A stretch of 45,570 nt of DNA from Chloroflexota bacterium (GCA_005889475.1 VBGT01000028.1:67412-112981), one strand, 5' to 3'. Shown: positions 19,954 to 28,403, counted from the stretch's first letter. Numbers and translations are program-made. The notes: generated by a model from the letters alone, not told the origin.

Positions 19954-20027
19954 TGAGCCCCCGGGAGGCCATCCAGTCTCGACATGCCGTTGCGCCGCGT
20001 CAACTCAACCGGTGACCCGGCGCACCG

Positions 20028-20417
20028 CTATGACACCACGAGGTGGCCGCTCATGCTCGGGTGGACGTCGCAGACGAAGACGTAGGTGCCCGGCGCGAGG
20101 GCCGGCACGGGGTACCAGCGCGTCGCCGGGCCGCTGAAGACCCCGCCCTCGAAGCGCCGGTCCTGGCGTCCGCTGTCGGCATAGATCGATACGTTGTGCG
20201 GAACGTTCTCGCGGTTCTCGAAGACGAGTGTGAACGGTCGATCGGCGGGGACGGTGAGCACCGCCTGGTCGAAGGCGATGGCCTGCGCGGAGATCCGAGG
20301 GCTGTTGGGATCGAGCGATGCCGGCGGATGGTCATCGGCAGCTGCGCCGCCACCGCAGCCGGCGAGGGCGAGCCCGACCGCGGCGAGGACGAGCCTCGCC
20401 GCACGGAAGGCGGACAT
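20028..20417 (-). CDS. Cupredoxin-domain lipoprotein
   Basis: Lipobox LALAGCGG; PHNVSIY...VCDVHPSMSG supplies His/Cys/His/Met type-1 copper ligands. Confidence 0.85.
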   Translation of the reverse strand: MSAFRAARLVLAAVGLALAGCGGGAAADDHPPASLDPNSPRISAQAIAFDQAVLTVPADRPFTLVFENRENVPHNVSIYADSGRQDRRFEGGVFSGPATRWYPVPALAPGTYVFVCDVHPSMSGHLVVS

Positions 20418-20429
20418 CGTGGGACGTCC

Positions 20430-20816
20430 TCAGGCGCCCGTCGGGCGGAGCGCCCGGCGGATGCGCGGGATCGGGCTGCCGTCGTAGGCCCGGACCTCGA
20501 CGAGGAGCAGGGCGATGAGCCCCACCTCGATGGCCTTGGCGAGGTAGGCGACGTCATAACGCGGGCCGGTCAGGTACCAGGCGACGATCGCCGTCGCGGC
20601 ATACCCGATCAGCCCGAGCCGGATCAGCCACCGGAACCGGACGGCGATGCCGATCGGCGCGACCATCGCCACCGCGGCGACGAGATAGCCCACCGCATTG
20701 AGCGTGAACAGGGGACCGCCGAGGGTTGCGTGGATCCACCCGGTCGCGAGGGTCAGCCCGACGATAGAGAACCGAACGGCCAGCCCGGCCGCGTTCGTGG
20801 GACGAAGCGCTTGCAT
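20430..20816 (-). CDS. Small multi-pass membrane protein
   Basis: About four hydrophobic helices; 12 bp from the cupredoxin gene, likely same operon. Confidence 0.65.
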   Translation of the reverse strand: MQALRPTNAAGLAVRFSIVGLTLATGWIHATLGGPLFTLNAVGYLVAAVAMVAPIGIAVRFRWLIRLGLIGYAATAIVAWYLTGPRYDVAYLAKAIEVGLIALLLVEVRAYDGSPIPRIRRALRPTGA

Positions 20817-20853
20817 GACACCAACTCCTGCTTCACGACGCTTTCGCTTGCTT

Positions 20854-20919
20854 GCTACTTGCAGGTATCACGTTATGGCACAGTAGTTGGCTACTGTCAA
20901 GTAGCACGTTTATGGGCAC
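20854..20919 (-). promoter_or_regulatory. Promoter with nested inverted-repeat operator for the membrane protein/cupredoxin operon
   Basis: Minus-strand TTGACA (20900-20895) N17 CATAAC (20877-20872); inverted repeats GCTACTTG/CAAGTAGC (20854-20861/20898-20905) and CAGTAG-ttgg-CTACTG (20881-20896). Confidence 0.6.
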
Positions 20920-20974
20920 GGTGCGACGGACCCCGACCGGGCGGCTGCGCGCAAGCCGGCCCGTCAGACGCCGG

Positions 20975-21036
20975 GCGATATACCGGATAGCGATATACCG
21001 GTGCACGTTATAGCGGATCGTTTCGATTGGTGTCAA
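20975..21036 (-). promoter_or_regulatory. Second minus-strand promoter with tandem operator-like repeats at its expected TSS
   Basis: TTGACA (21036-21031) N18 TATAAC (21012-21007); direct repeats GCGATATACCGG at 20975-20986 and 20990-21001. Confidence 0.6.
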
Positions 21037-21058
21037 GTCCGGGCGGCATACTCGCCAG

Positions 21059-21670
21059 GTGACGGGCCACCGGAACCTCGTGGAGGAGACCGAGGAGGAT
21101 CGCGACTCACCCCAGGCCGCCGATCGTCTCGCCGGCCTGGCCGCGCGGTGGTGGATCGTGGGCGGCTGGGCGGTCGATGCGTTCTCCGGCATTCCCCGCG
21201 ACCACGAGGCCATCGACGTGGCGTTCTTCCGGGCGGACCTGCCGATCGTCCTGGCGCGGCTGTCACCCGACCTCTGCGTCTGGTCGAACCTGAACGGGAC
21301 GCTCCGGCCGCTGCGCAAGGCCGAAGACCTGCTCGATGGCGCTCGCCAGCTGTGGGTCCGGCGCGACGGCGACAGCCCATGGCTCATGGACCTCGCGATG
21401 ACGCCCCACGACGGCGATACGTGGATCTCACCCCGCGACGAGCGGATCCGGCGGCCGTTCGACGACGCCACGTTCGTGGCCGGCGACGGGATCCGCTACC
21501 TGCGACCCGAGCTCGTGCTGTTCATGAAGGCGCGGTTCGCGAGGGCCTCAGGCGAGCGCGACTTCGCCACGATCCTGCCGATGCTCGAGCCGGAACGGCG
21601 CGACTGGTTGCGCGAGGCGATCGCGCTGCTCTACCCGGGCCATCGCTGGCTCGATCGGCTCAGGGCGTGA
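21059..21670 (+). CDS. Nucleotidyltransferase-like protein (aminoglycoside/lincosamide adenylyltransferase-like)
   Basis: ARWWIVGGWAVDAFSGIPRDHEAIDVAFF...YLRPELVLFMKARFAR...RDFATILPML; resembles ANT-type N-terminal region; GTG start. Confidence 0.65.
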   Translation: MTGHRNLVEETEEDRDSPQAADRLAGLAARWWIVGGWAVDAFSGIPRDHEAIDVAFFRADLPIVLARLSPDLCVWSNLNGTLRPLRKAEDLLDGARQLWVRRDGDSPWLMDLAMTPHDGDTWISPRDERIRRPFDDATFVAGDGIRYLRPELVLFMKARFARASGERDFATILPMLEPERRDWLREAIALLYPGHRWLDRLRA

Positions 21671-23048
21671 GGGCGGCCTCGGGCGGCGCCTCGGGCGGCG
21701 GCGCCTCGGCTCGATCGACGTTGCCGGCCCGGAAGTCCTGCATGAGCTCGACGTAACCGGGCAGCCCCCGCTCGTAGCCGATCGCCCAGAAGCCGCCGCC
21801 GGCGAGGCCCTGGTCCCGGGCCAGGGCCAGCTTCGCGCGCAGCGTGGCCGGTGAGTCGTAGTAGGTCACGCGCCACCCTTCTGCGTCGGGCCGGATGAAG
21901 AACTCGCTGACCTCGAGCGGGTCACGGCCCGGCTGGAACGACGGCTCGAGGAGCACGTCGAGATGCCGGTTCGGGATCCAGGTCGAGCCTTTCTCGATGA
22001 CGGGCGCGGTCCGGTCAGGCCCGGTCGTCCGCCACGACATGCCATACAGGGGCAGCCCGAGCACGATCCGATCGCGCGGCACGCCGGCCTCGACGTACTG
22101 CTCGATCGACCAGCGCAACGTATACAGCCCGTCCGATCGATCGATCGGCGAGCTCGCGCCCGGCTGCGAGCCGGACCAGTGGTAGTCGTAGCCCATCAGG
22201 AAGAGCCGATCGACGCCGGCGCCGACCGCCTCGAGCGCGTTGCCGGTGCCTCTGAGTCCCGCTTCCGTGGCGACACTCAGGCGAGCGCCGGGCACCGCCG
22301 CGGCGAGTGTGGTTCGAAGCGCGCCGAGGAATGCGCCGTACTCGTCGCGATCGTGCTCGTCGAGCTGCTCGACGTCGACGTTGATGCCATCGACACCCAG
22401 TGAGACCGCCAGCGCGACGAGGTCGTCGACCGTTCGATGCCAGGGTGCCGGGGCCGGGACCGCCAGTGACGGGCTTGCTTCAACCGTCGGGAGCGGGCCG
22501 TTCGTCGGCAGCGCGCTCGAGCCGGGGCTCGGGCTCGCCCCGCTCGACGCCGGCAGCCGCCCGAAGAAGATGCCGTTCCGCGTTGTGCCGAAGCTCGTGA
22601 ACACGAGGTCGACGCGCGTCCGACGCGCATGCGCCTCCGCGATCAGGCGCCGACCCAGGTCGCCGGTGATCCGCTTGTAGCCGACGTCGCGCGTGTCGAG
22701 CGAACCGTTCCGGCGCGCCGAGACCGAGAACAGGGCGAGGGTGCTGAGCGGCACGGATTCGAGGTAGGTCGCCATCGTCGCCGACATCTGCCAGTACGGC
22801 ACGAAGCCATACAGCTCGGTGCCGCCCACCTCCGGGCGGGGCGTCGGGCTCGGTTCAGGAGTCGGCGACTCAGCGGCGCCAGGCTCGCCGGTCCCGCCGG
22901 GCGCGCCTGCGCCATCGGACGAGCTCGCGACCGCCGACCCATCGGGACCCGCGCCGAACGGGCCGCCGACTCCCGAGAGCAGCACCCCGGCGACGACGAC
23001 AGCGACGGCGAGCAGAGCCGGCACGACGAGCCGGAGCCGAGGCGACAT
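21660..23048 (-). CDS. GH18 family glycosidase, membrane/secretion anchored
   Basis: N-terminal TM and Pro-rich linker; YGFVPYWQ; catalytic DGINVDVE; LFLMGYDYHWSGSQPGASSP. Confidence 0.88.
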   Translation of the reverse strand: MSPRLRLVVPALLAVAVVVAGVLLSGVGGPFGAGPDGSAVASSSDGAGAPGGTGEPGAAESPTPEPSPTPRPEVGGTELYGFVPYWQMSATMATYLESVPLSTLALFSVSARRNGSLDTRDVGYKRITGDLGRRLIAEAHARRTRVDLVFTSFGTTRNGIFFGRLPASSGASPSPGSSALPTNGPLPTVEASPSLAVPAPAPWHRTVDDLVALAVSLGVDGINVDVEQLDEHDRDEYGAFLGALRTTLAAAVPGARLSVATEAGLRGTGNALEAVGAGVDRLFLMGYDYHWSGSQPGASSPIDRSDGLYTLRWSIEQYVEAGVPRDRIVLGLPLYGMSWRTTGPDRTAPVIEKGSTWIPNRHLDVLLEPSFQPGRDPLEVSEFFIRPDAEGWRVTYYDSPATLRAKLALARDQGLAGGGFWAIGYERGLPGYVELMQDFRAGNVDRAEAPPPEAPPEAALTP

Positions 23049-23103
23049 CCAGATGCAAGGGTAGGGGATGCGGTTCGCCGGTCCGCTCGGTGTGCTCTAT
23101 CTC

Positions 23104-23131
23104 TTGACAATGCATCAGAGTTAGATATAGT
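23104..23131 (+). promoter_or_regulatory. Promoter of padR-like gene
   Basis: TTGACA (23104-23109) N16 TATAGT (23126-23131), ATG at 23138. Confidence 0.6.
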
Positions 23132-23137
23132 CGAGGC

Positions 23138-23506
23138 ATGACCGCCACGACCAACGAACCGCCGGCCACGCCACCCCTGTCCCGCGTCGCGATGTACATC
23201 CTCCTGGCCATCGGGCCGGAGGAGCGCCATGGCTACGCGATCATGCACGAGGTCCGACGGATCACCGGCGGGGCCGTGAAGCTCGGGCCGGGCGCCATCT
23301 ACACGACGATCAAGCGCCTCCTCGGCGATGGCCTGATCGAGGAGAGCGACGAGCGGCCCGATCCAGAGCTCGACGACCAGCGCCGGCGCTACTACCGGCT
23401 GACGGCGCTCGGTCGGGCGGTCGCAGCGACGGAGGTGCGCCGGCTCGACGCCCTCGTGAGCTCCGCCCGACCGTGGGCGCTCGACATCGTCTCGCTGCCG
23501 GCCTGA
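23138..23506 (+). CDS. PadR family transcriptional regulator
   Basis: ILLAIGPEERHGYAIMHEVRRITGGAVKLGPGAIYTTIKRLLGDGLIEE...RRRYYRLTALGR. Confidence 0.92.
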   Translation: MTATTNEPPATPPLSRVAMYILLAIGPEERHGYAIMHEVRRITGGAVKLGPGAIYTTIKRLLGDGLIEESDERPDPELDDQRRRYYRLTALGRAVAATEVRRLDALVSSARPWALDIVSLPA

Positions 23507-23511
23507 CGACG

Positions 23512-24423
23512 ATGAGCGCCGCCCAGGCACCTGGTCGAATCGGGTCGGGAGGTGGGTTCGAGTCGCCGGACGCCCTCGGCGGCAGTGAGCGGCTGTACGC
23601 GGGTCTTCTGAGGCTCTACCCGGGCGACTTCCGACGGCGGTACGCAGCCGAGATGGTCCGCCTGTTCGGCGACCAGATGCGAGATGCACGCGAGAGCCGT
23701 CGCCCCGGCGGGACGGCGGCTACCTGGTTCCGAACCCTGGCCGATCTCGTCTCGAGCGCGATTGGGGAGCACCTGCGAAAGGATCGAACGATGGCACAGT
23801 CGCTGGCGACCTTCGAACCGACCCGCTCGATGCGGTTGCTTGGCCTGTTCGGCGTCATCGGAGCGGTGCTGCTGCTCTGGGCATTCATCTCGTTCAACCC
23901 GTTCGTGGACCCAGGGGTGAACAGCATTCGGCTCCTTGCCTTCTCCCTCGCCGGCGCCGCGATCTCGCTCGCCTTCTACCGCCGGCAGGCCCTCGTCGCG
24001 CCGACGCTGGCCCTGCTCACGACCGGTGCCGTGGTGATCGCGGGCCTCTGGTACGCGACCTGGTTGATCTTCTCCAAGGGCGTCGACCGGCCCTTCATCG
24101 GCACGTTCGGGCTGATCGGCCTGTTCGCCAACATCGCGCTGTGGGTCACCCCGGCGATCTGGGCGCTCGGCCTGCTCCACACCGGCGCGGCATGGCAGGG
24201 CATGTCGCGCAACCGGGCGCTGGCCACGAAGCTCGGCGCGACGATCCTGATCGGTTCGATCGTGGGCTGGTTCGGTGACGATCGTCTCGGCATGGTCGAT
24301 TCGTTGTGGGGGCCGATGTGGCAGACGATCGCGCTCGCGGGCGTGGCCATGAACGGCATCGGCTGGTTGATCCTCGGGGCAGTCCTCGTCGCGCCCGGGC
24401 GAGGGCCTCGAGCCGCGGCCTAG
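23512..24423 (+). CDS. PadR-linked multi-pass membrane protein
   Basis: LYAGLLRLYPGDFRRRYAAEMVRLFGDQ N-terminus typical of proteins encoded next to PadR, then TM helices. Confidence 0.7.
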   Translation: MSAAQAPGRIGSGGGFESPDALGGSERLYAGLLRLYPGDFRRRYAAEMVRLFGDQMRDARESRRPGGTAATWFRTLADLVSSAIGEHLRKDRTMAQSLATFEPTRSMRLLGLFGVIGAVLLLWAFISFNPFVDPGVNSIRLLAFSLAGAAISLAFYRRQALVAPTLALLTTGAVVIAGLWYATWLIFSKGVDRPFIGTFGLIGLFANIALWVTPAIWALGLLHTGAAWQGMSRNRALATKLGATILIGSIVGWFGDDRLGMVDSLWGPMWQTIALAGVAMNGIGWLILGAVLVAPGRGPRAAA

Positions 24424-24457
24424 CCGACCGCCGGCGATCGCTGCCGCCGTCGCTGGA

Positions 24458-25045
24458 TCACTGCCGCCGCCAGCCGAGGAGCCAGGCGCCGAGGAGCAGG
24501 AAGAAGATCGGGCTGAGCAGGCCGCTCACGAGCGCCGGGCCCAGCACCAGCATGCTCGTGGTGTCGAGAACGATCAGTCGTGCCAGCCAGGTGACCACGA
24601 GCACGAGCCCAAGGACGATTCCCAATGGGCTGACCCAACTCGGGAGGTCGGGAGACCTGCCGGCAAGCCACGCCAGCAGGCCGAGCGCGATGCCGGTCAG
24701 GCCGAACGTGCCGTAACCCCGCGCATCGACCGCGGACGGCAGGTCGGGCACGCCGCCGGGCGGCGCGTGGAGCACGTTCGCCAGGTCGTAGGCCCCGTGC
24801 GTCGACGCGGCTAACGATCCGAACGCGCCGATCGCGAGCGCGAGCGTCGCGTACCCAGCGTCGATGTTGCGCACACGCTCGAACACCGCGACGAGCCCGG
24901 CGACTGCGAGGAGCGGCGCGAGGGTGAGGAAGACCGCGCTGAGCTCGGCGTCCTTGAGGACGACGAATGCGAGCGCATAGCCGATACCGGCCACGCCCGC
25001 GAGAATCGAGAGCCAGCCCGCGTACCGATCGTATGACGACGTCAT
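24458..25045 (-). CDS. Multi-pass membrane protein (DUF4386-like)
   Basis: Six or so hydrophobic helices; plausible start MTSSYDRYAGWLSILAGV. Confidence 0.55.
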   Translation of the reverse strand: MTSSYDRYAGWLSILAGVAGIGYALAFVVLKDAELSAVFLTLAPLLAVAGLVAVFERVRNIDAGYATLALAIGAFGSLAASTHGAYDLANVLHAPPGGVPDLPSAVDARGYGTFGLTGIALGLLAWLAGRSPDLPSWVSPLGIVLGLVLVVTWLARLIVLDTTSMLVLGPALVSGLLSPIFFLLLGAWLLGWRRQ

Positions 25046-25166
25046 CCCGCCACCTCCTGCGCGATTCCTACGATCCGGCCGATCATCGAACGCACGTCAA
25101 GGGTGGGTCCATCGATGCGGATCACTAATTCCGCGCGCTCACGTAGCCGCTACCGTATCCGGAACA

Positions 25167-25613
25167 ATGGATGACACGGAGCTCCTGGCGGTGGCGATCG
25201 GGCAGGCGCGGGTCGGGCTCGCCGAGGGCGGCGTCCCCATCGGCGCGGCGATCCTGATCGACGGCGAGGTCGTCGCGGCGGGACGCAACCGGCGGGTCCA
25301 GCTCGGGAGCGCGATCCGGCACGGCGAGACGGACGCGCTCGAGGTCGCCGGGCGCCTGCCCGCCTCGAAATACCGCCGCGCGACGATGGCCACGACCCTG
25401 TCGCCCTGCGACATGTGCACGGGCGCGATCCTGCTCTACGGCATCCCGCGGGTGGTGATGGGCGAGAACCGCACCTTCGTCGGTGGCGAGGACTTGCTTC
25501 GGGCGCGGGGCGTCGAGGTCGTCAACCTCGATTCGAGCGAGTGCTACGACCTGCTCCACGGCTTCATCGCCGAGCACCCCGAGATCTGGAACGAGGACAT
25601 CGGCGAGGAGTAG
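25167..25613 (+). CDS. Nucleoside/cytosine deaminase family protein
   Basis: IRHGETDALE (HxE) and LSPCDMCTGAILLYGIPRVVMGEN (PCxxC) zinc motifs. Confidence 0.9.
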   Translation: MDDTELLAVAIGQARVGLAEGGVPIGAAILIDGEVVAAGRNRRVQLGSAIRHGETDALEVAGRLPASKYRRATMATTLSPCDMCTGAILLYGIPRVVMGENRTFVGGEDLLRARGVEVVNLDSSECYDLLHGFIAEHPEIWNEDIGEE

Positions 25614-25649
25614 TGCCTTCGGCGCAGGAACGCGGGCTATTCTCCGCGG

Positions 25650-26267
25650 GTGATCTGCTCGAACTGCGGTACCGAGAACCGGGTCGGCGCCAAGTTCTGC
25701 ACCGAGTGCGCGACCCCGCTCGCCCAGGCCTGCCCGAACTGCGGCACGGCGAACCCGCCGACGGCGAAGTTCTTCGACGCCGACAAGTCCGGTGGGTAGT
25801 GGTACGGCGGCTCGGGCGCGATCTGGAACCTGCGCTCGAACAAGCTCCGCCCGAACGGCTGGACGAGCGCCGACGCCGCGGGCCTGCCGATCCTCCCCGG
25901 CCTGGCGCGCTTTGACGAGGTCGCCGCCGGCGCGATTCGGCACGCCCTCAGGTTCACCGCGCCGCGGACCTGCCCCAACCACGTCTACCCGGCCCGCCAC
26001 GACGCCGGGGACTGGAGCTGCGCGACGTACCCGCCGATGGGCCTGCGCGTCAGGCTGAAGGCGTCGGTCGACATCTCGGGCTTCGGCCCGCAGGCGCGGG
26101 TGATTCTCCTCGCGCTCAAGCGCTACGGCATGCTCCTGGCCGACAACGGCTCAGCGTGGTACGTCACCGGCGCCCCGAACGCGAACTGGAACGACGACCA
26201 GCTCCACGACTTCCACCAGCTCCACGGCTCCGACTTCGAGGTGGTCGACACCAGCGGCTTCCGATGA
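25650..26267 (+). pseudogene. Chimeric remnant: double zinc ribbon, in-frame TAG, then secreted-protein-family C-terminal fragment
   Basis: VICSNCGTENRVGAKFCTECATPLAQACPNCGTANPPTAKFFDADKSGG* (TAG 25797-25799), then in the same frame WYGGSGAIWNLRSNKLRPNGWTSADAAGLPILPGLARFDEVAAGAIRHALRFTAPRT...DFEVVDTSGFR*. Confidence 0.65.
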
Positions 26268-26280
26268 GCGCCCTCGGCCG

Positions 26281-26640
26281 TCAGCGCGCGATGCCGGCCT
26301 TCTTGTCGAGGACCTGCAGGAGCTCGTGGGCGGCCAGCTCGATCGCCTTGTGACGCCACTCGGCAGCGCGGAAGTGGACCGCGATGATCCCGGTCCGATG
26401 CACCCGTCGGAGGTCGCCGTAGACGAACGCATAGCGCGCCTTCGTCTCGTCGGCGGCGCCCTCGGTCAGCCCGAGATGCCAGGCGGCGTATTCCTCCCAC
26501 GAATGCGAGGCGAGGAAGCGGTTCTGCTCGCGAGCGCGCGGCTGGCGCTCGCCCCAGTCGCTGCGAAGCACGTACTGGCGGCGCTCGATCAGCTCGACGG
26601 CGTGATCGAACGCGGCCTGGTTGAGCGTGTACGAGGCCAT
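26281..26640 (-). CDS. Conserved hypothetical protein
   Basis: ORF MASYTLNQAAFDHAVELIERRQYVLRSDWGERQPRAREQNRFLASHSWEEYAAWHLGL... Confidence 0.6.
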   Translation of the reverse strand: MASYTLNQAAFDHAVELIERRQYVLRSDWGERQPRAREQNRFLASHSWEEYAAWHLGLTEGAADETKARYAFVYGDLRRVHRTGIIAVHFRAAEWRHKAIELAAHELLQVLDKKAGIAR

Positions 26641-26703
26641 CGCTCCAGTCTCGTCAGGACGGGGGAGCCGTCAAGCGCGACGTCTGGACGATGGCCTCGA
26701 TGG

Positions 26704-26770
26704 CTGGCCGGCGATCCGGCTACTGGGCCGGCGATCCGGCTAACTGGCCGGCGATCCGGCTACTGACCGG
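26704..26770. repeat. Tandem 19-20 bp repeat, three full copies plus partial fourth
   Basis: CTGG(G)CCGGCGATCCGGCTA at 26704, 26723 and 26744; each contains GCCGG-cgat-CCGGC. Confidence 0.85.
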
Positions 26771-27518
26771 CGGCCGTCAGCTGAAGCGGCTGCATCTGGA
26801 TGGACGCCGCCTGGTTCGGGCCGTTGCACGGCGGGGGATCGATCGGCAGCGGGACACCCGCCGCCGGATACGCCTCGACCGAGGTGTCGGAGGGCAGGTA
26901 GAGCCGGATCCCGAGCGGCGAGCTCGGCGCGGCGCCGCAGTAGTTGGTCATATCGACGAATGTCGTTGCCGAGGTGCTCGCCGCGATCGTGATCGCCTCG
27001 GTAGCCTGGGGCGACGTGCCCACGATCAGGGCCTTGCCGGCCTGCTCGACCAGGACCGGCCGGAGCAGCTTCGGCAGCGCGCACGCGCTCGCGCCGATGT
27101 TTCGGACCTTGATGGTCGCGATGCGATGGCCGGCGGCGCCCTCCCAGGCGCTGATCTCCGCGCTCAGGCCCTCCGCGGCGCAGGCGTCGACCGTGCCGGG
27201 CACGGACGTCGGCGTCGCTTCGGGGCCGACGGCCGCGGTGGTCTGGGTCGGGCCGGGGCCATTCAGGCCGCCGGCGGCGATGACCGCGCCCAGTGCGGTC
27301 GCGAGGACCGCGCCAGCGAGCACGACGCCGACCCGGGCGGTCGAGGACATCGAGCCGAACAGCCGCCCGGCGAGCGTGCGGCGACGGGCGCCAGCCACCG
27401 CAGCGGCCGCGATCGCAGTCGCGTCGATCGGGCGCACGGCCTGCTCGGCGAAAGCGCCGACGCGACGCGTGAGCCGCGACTCATAGGGATCGATCGGGTC
27501 GTCAGGCCGGTTGGTCAT
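26760..27518 (-). CDS. Single-TM protein with DUF4232-like extracellular domain (candidate anti-sigma partner)
   Basis: N-terminal cytoplasmic region, one TM, C-terminal ITISVRN-like DUF4232 pattern (IATIKVRNIGASACALP...FVDMTNYCGA); overlaps the upstream sigma gene. Confidence 0.65.
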   Translation of the reverse strand: MTNRPDDPIDPYESRLTRRVGAFAEQAVRPIDATAIAAAAVAGARRRTLAGRLFGSMSSTARVGVVLAGAVLATALGAVIAAGGLNGPGPTQTTAAVGPEATPTSVPGTVDACAAEGLSAEISAWEGAAGHRIATIKVRNIGASACALPKLLRPVLVEQAGKALIVGTSPQATEAITIAASTSATTFVDMTNYCGAAPSSPLGIRLYLPSDTSVEAYPAAGVPLPIDPPPCNGPNQAASIQMQPLQLTAAGQ

Positions 27519-28062
27519 CGTGAAGCTCCTCCCGCAGTCGATTGAGCAGTCGGGCAAGGCGGGCGCGCACGCCGCCGCCGGTCATGCCGATGACACGGCC
27601 GATCTCGTCGGACGTGAGGCCCGCCGCGTAGCGAAGGGCGATGAGGGTTCGGTCATTAGGGCCCAGGTCCGCGAGCGCGTTGGCGAGATCCAGCTCGGCG
27701 GCGCGACTCGACGGGTCCGGGGCGAGGCGGGCGCCGGCCGGTTGGTCGCCGTCGATGGCGACCTCCCGCATCCAGCGCCGATGGCGGCTGCGGGCCAGCT
27801 GCTTCGCCTCGTTCGCGGCGATCGACACGAGCCACGGTCGGAGCCGATCCGCGTCCCGAATCGTGCCGAGCTTCGCCCATGCCTTCGGCCACGCGGCCTG
27901 GACCGCCTCCTGGGCGAGCTCGACATCGCCGCACACCACGAACGCGACCCGGGCCATGTCGTCGTGATGGGCCGCGACGATCCGCGCGAACGCCATCTCG
28001 TCACCGATGGCCGCCCGGGCCACCGCGGCGCGAAGGCTGTTGTCGTCGATCACGGCCTGCAC
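27502..28062 (-). CDS. ECF-type RNA polymerase sigma factor
   Basis: FARIVAAHHDDMARVAFVVCGDVELAQEAVQAAWPKAWAKL...RPWLVSIAANEAKQLARSRHRR...DRTLIALRYAAGLTSDEIGRVIGMTGGGVRARLARLLNRLR. Confidence 0.9.
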   Translation of the reverse strand: MQAVIDDNSLRAAVARAAIGDEMAFARIVAAHHDDMARVAFVVCGDVELAQEAVQAAWPKAWAKLGTIRDADRLRPWLVSIAANEAKQLARSRHRRWMREVAIDGDQPAGARLAPDPSSRAAELDLANALADLGPNDRTLIALRYAAGLTSDEIGRVIGMTGGGVRARLARLLNRLREELHDDQPA

Positions 28063-28214
28063 ACCCTATAGATGCACGAGGAAACCGTTTCGAATCGACG
28101 GCACGTGATCCGGTCGCGCCGCGAGCGTCCTCTCGCGCCGAGGAGCGCCCCGTTTCCCGCGCCCGCGCGCCCCGTGCCCCGATCCGCGCCCCGTGCCCGC
28201 GCGGGCCACCTTCC

Positions 28215-28346
28215 GCCAAATCTGCGCATTTCGAAGAGGGTTCCTCGTCCGGGCGGCTGTCTCTTGACAGAACTGCGGATCGCGCAGATTTGGCAAAGGA
28301 TGGAGGCCGTGCGCCGCAACGGGCTGCCGATCTCGCAGATTTGGCA
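28215..28346. repeat. Three GCAGATTTGGC repeats, one inverted
   Basis: GCCAAATCTGCGC (28215-28227), exact reverse complement GCGCAGATTTGGC (28282-28294), and CGCAGATTTGGCA (28334-28346). Confidence 0.85.
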
Positions 28347-28403
28347 GAAGACGACGGGTCCGCAGCCTTGGCCGTCTCGGCGGGGCTCGCCCCGGGAGCG
28401 CGG

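Noticed and set aside
21660-21670. 11-bp convergent overlap of the nucleotidyltransferase and GH18 genes
   Set aside because: Short 3' overlaps are common in compact genomes.
26704-26770. CRISPR-like array
   Set aside because: Units are directly contiguous with no spacers; a simple tandem repeat.
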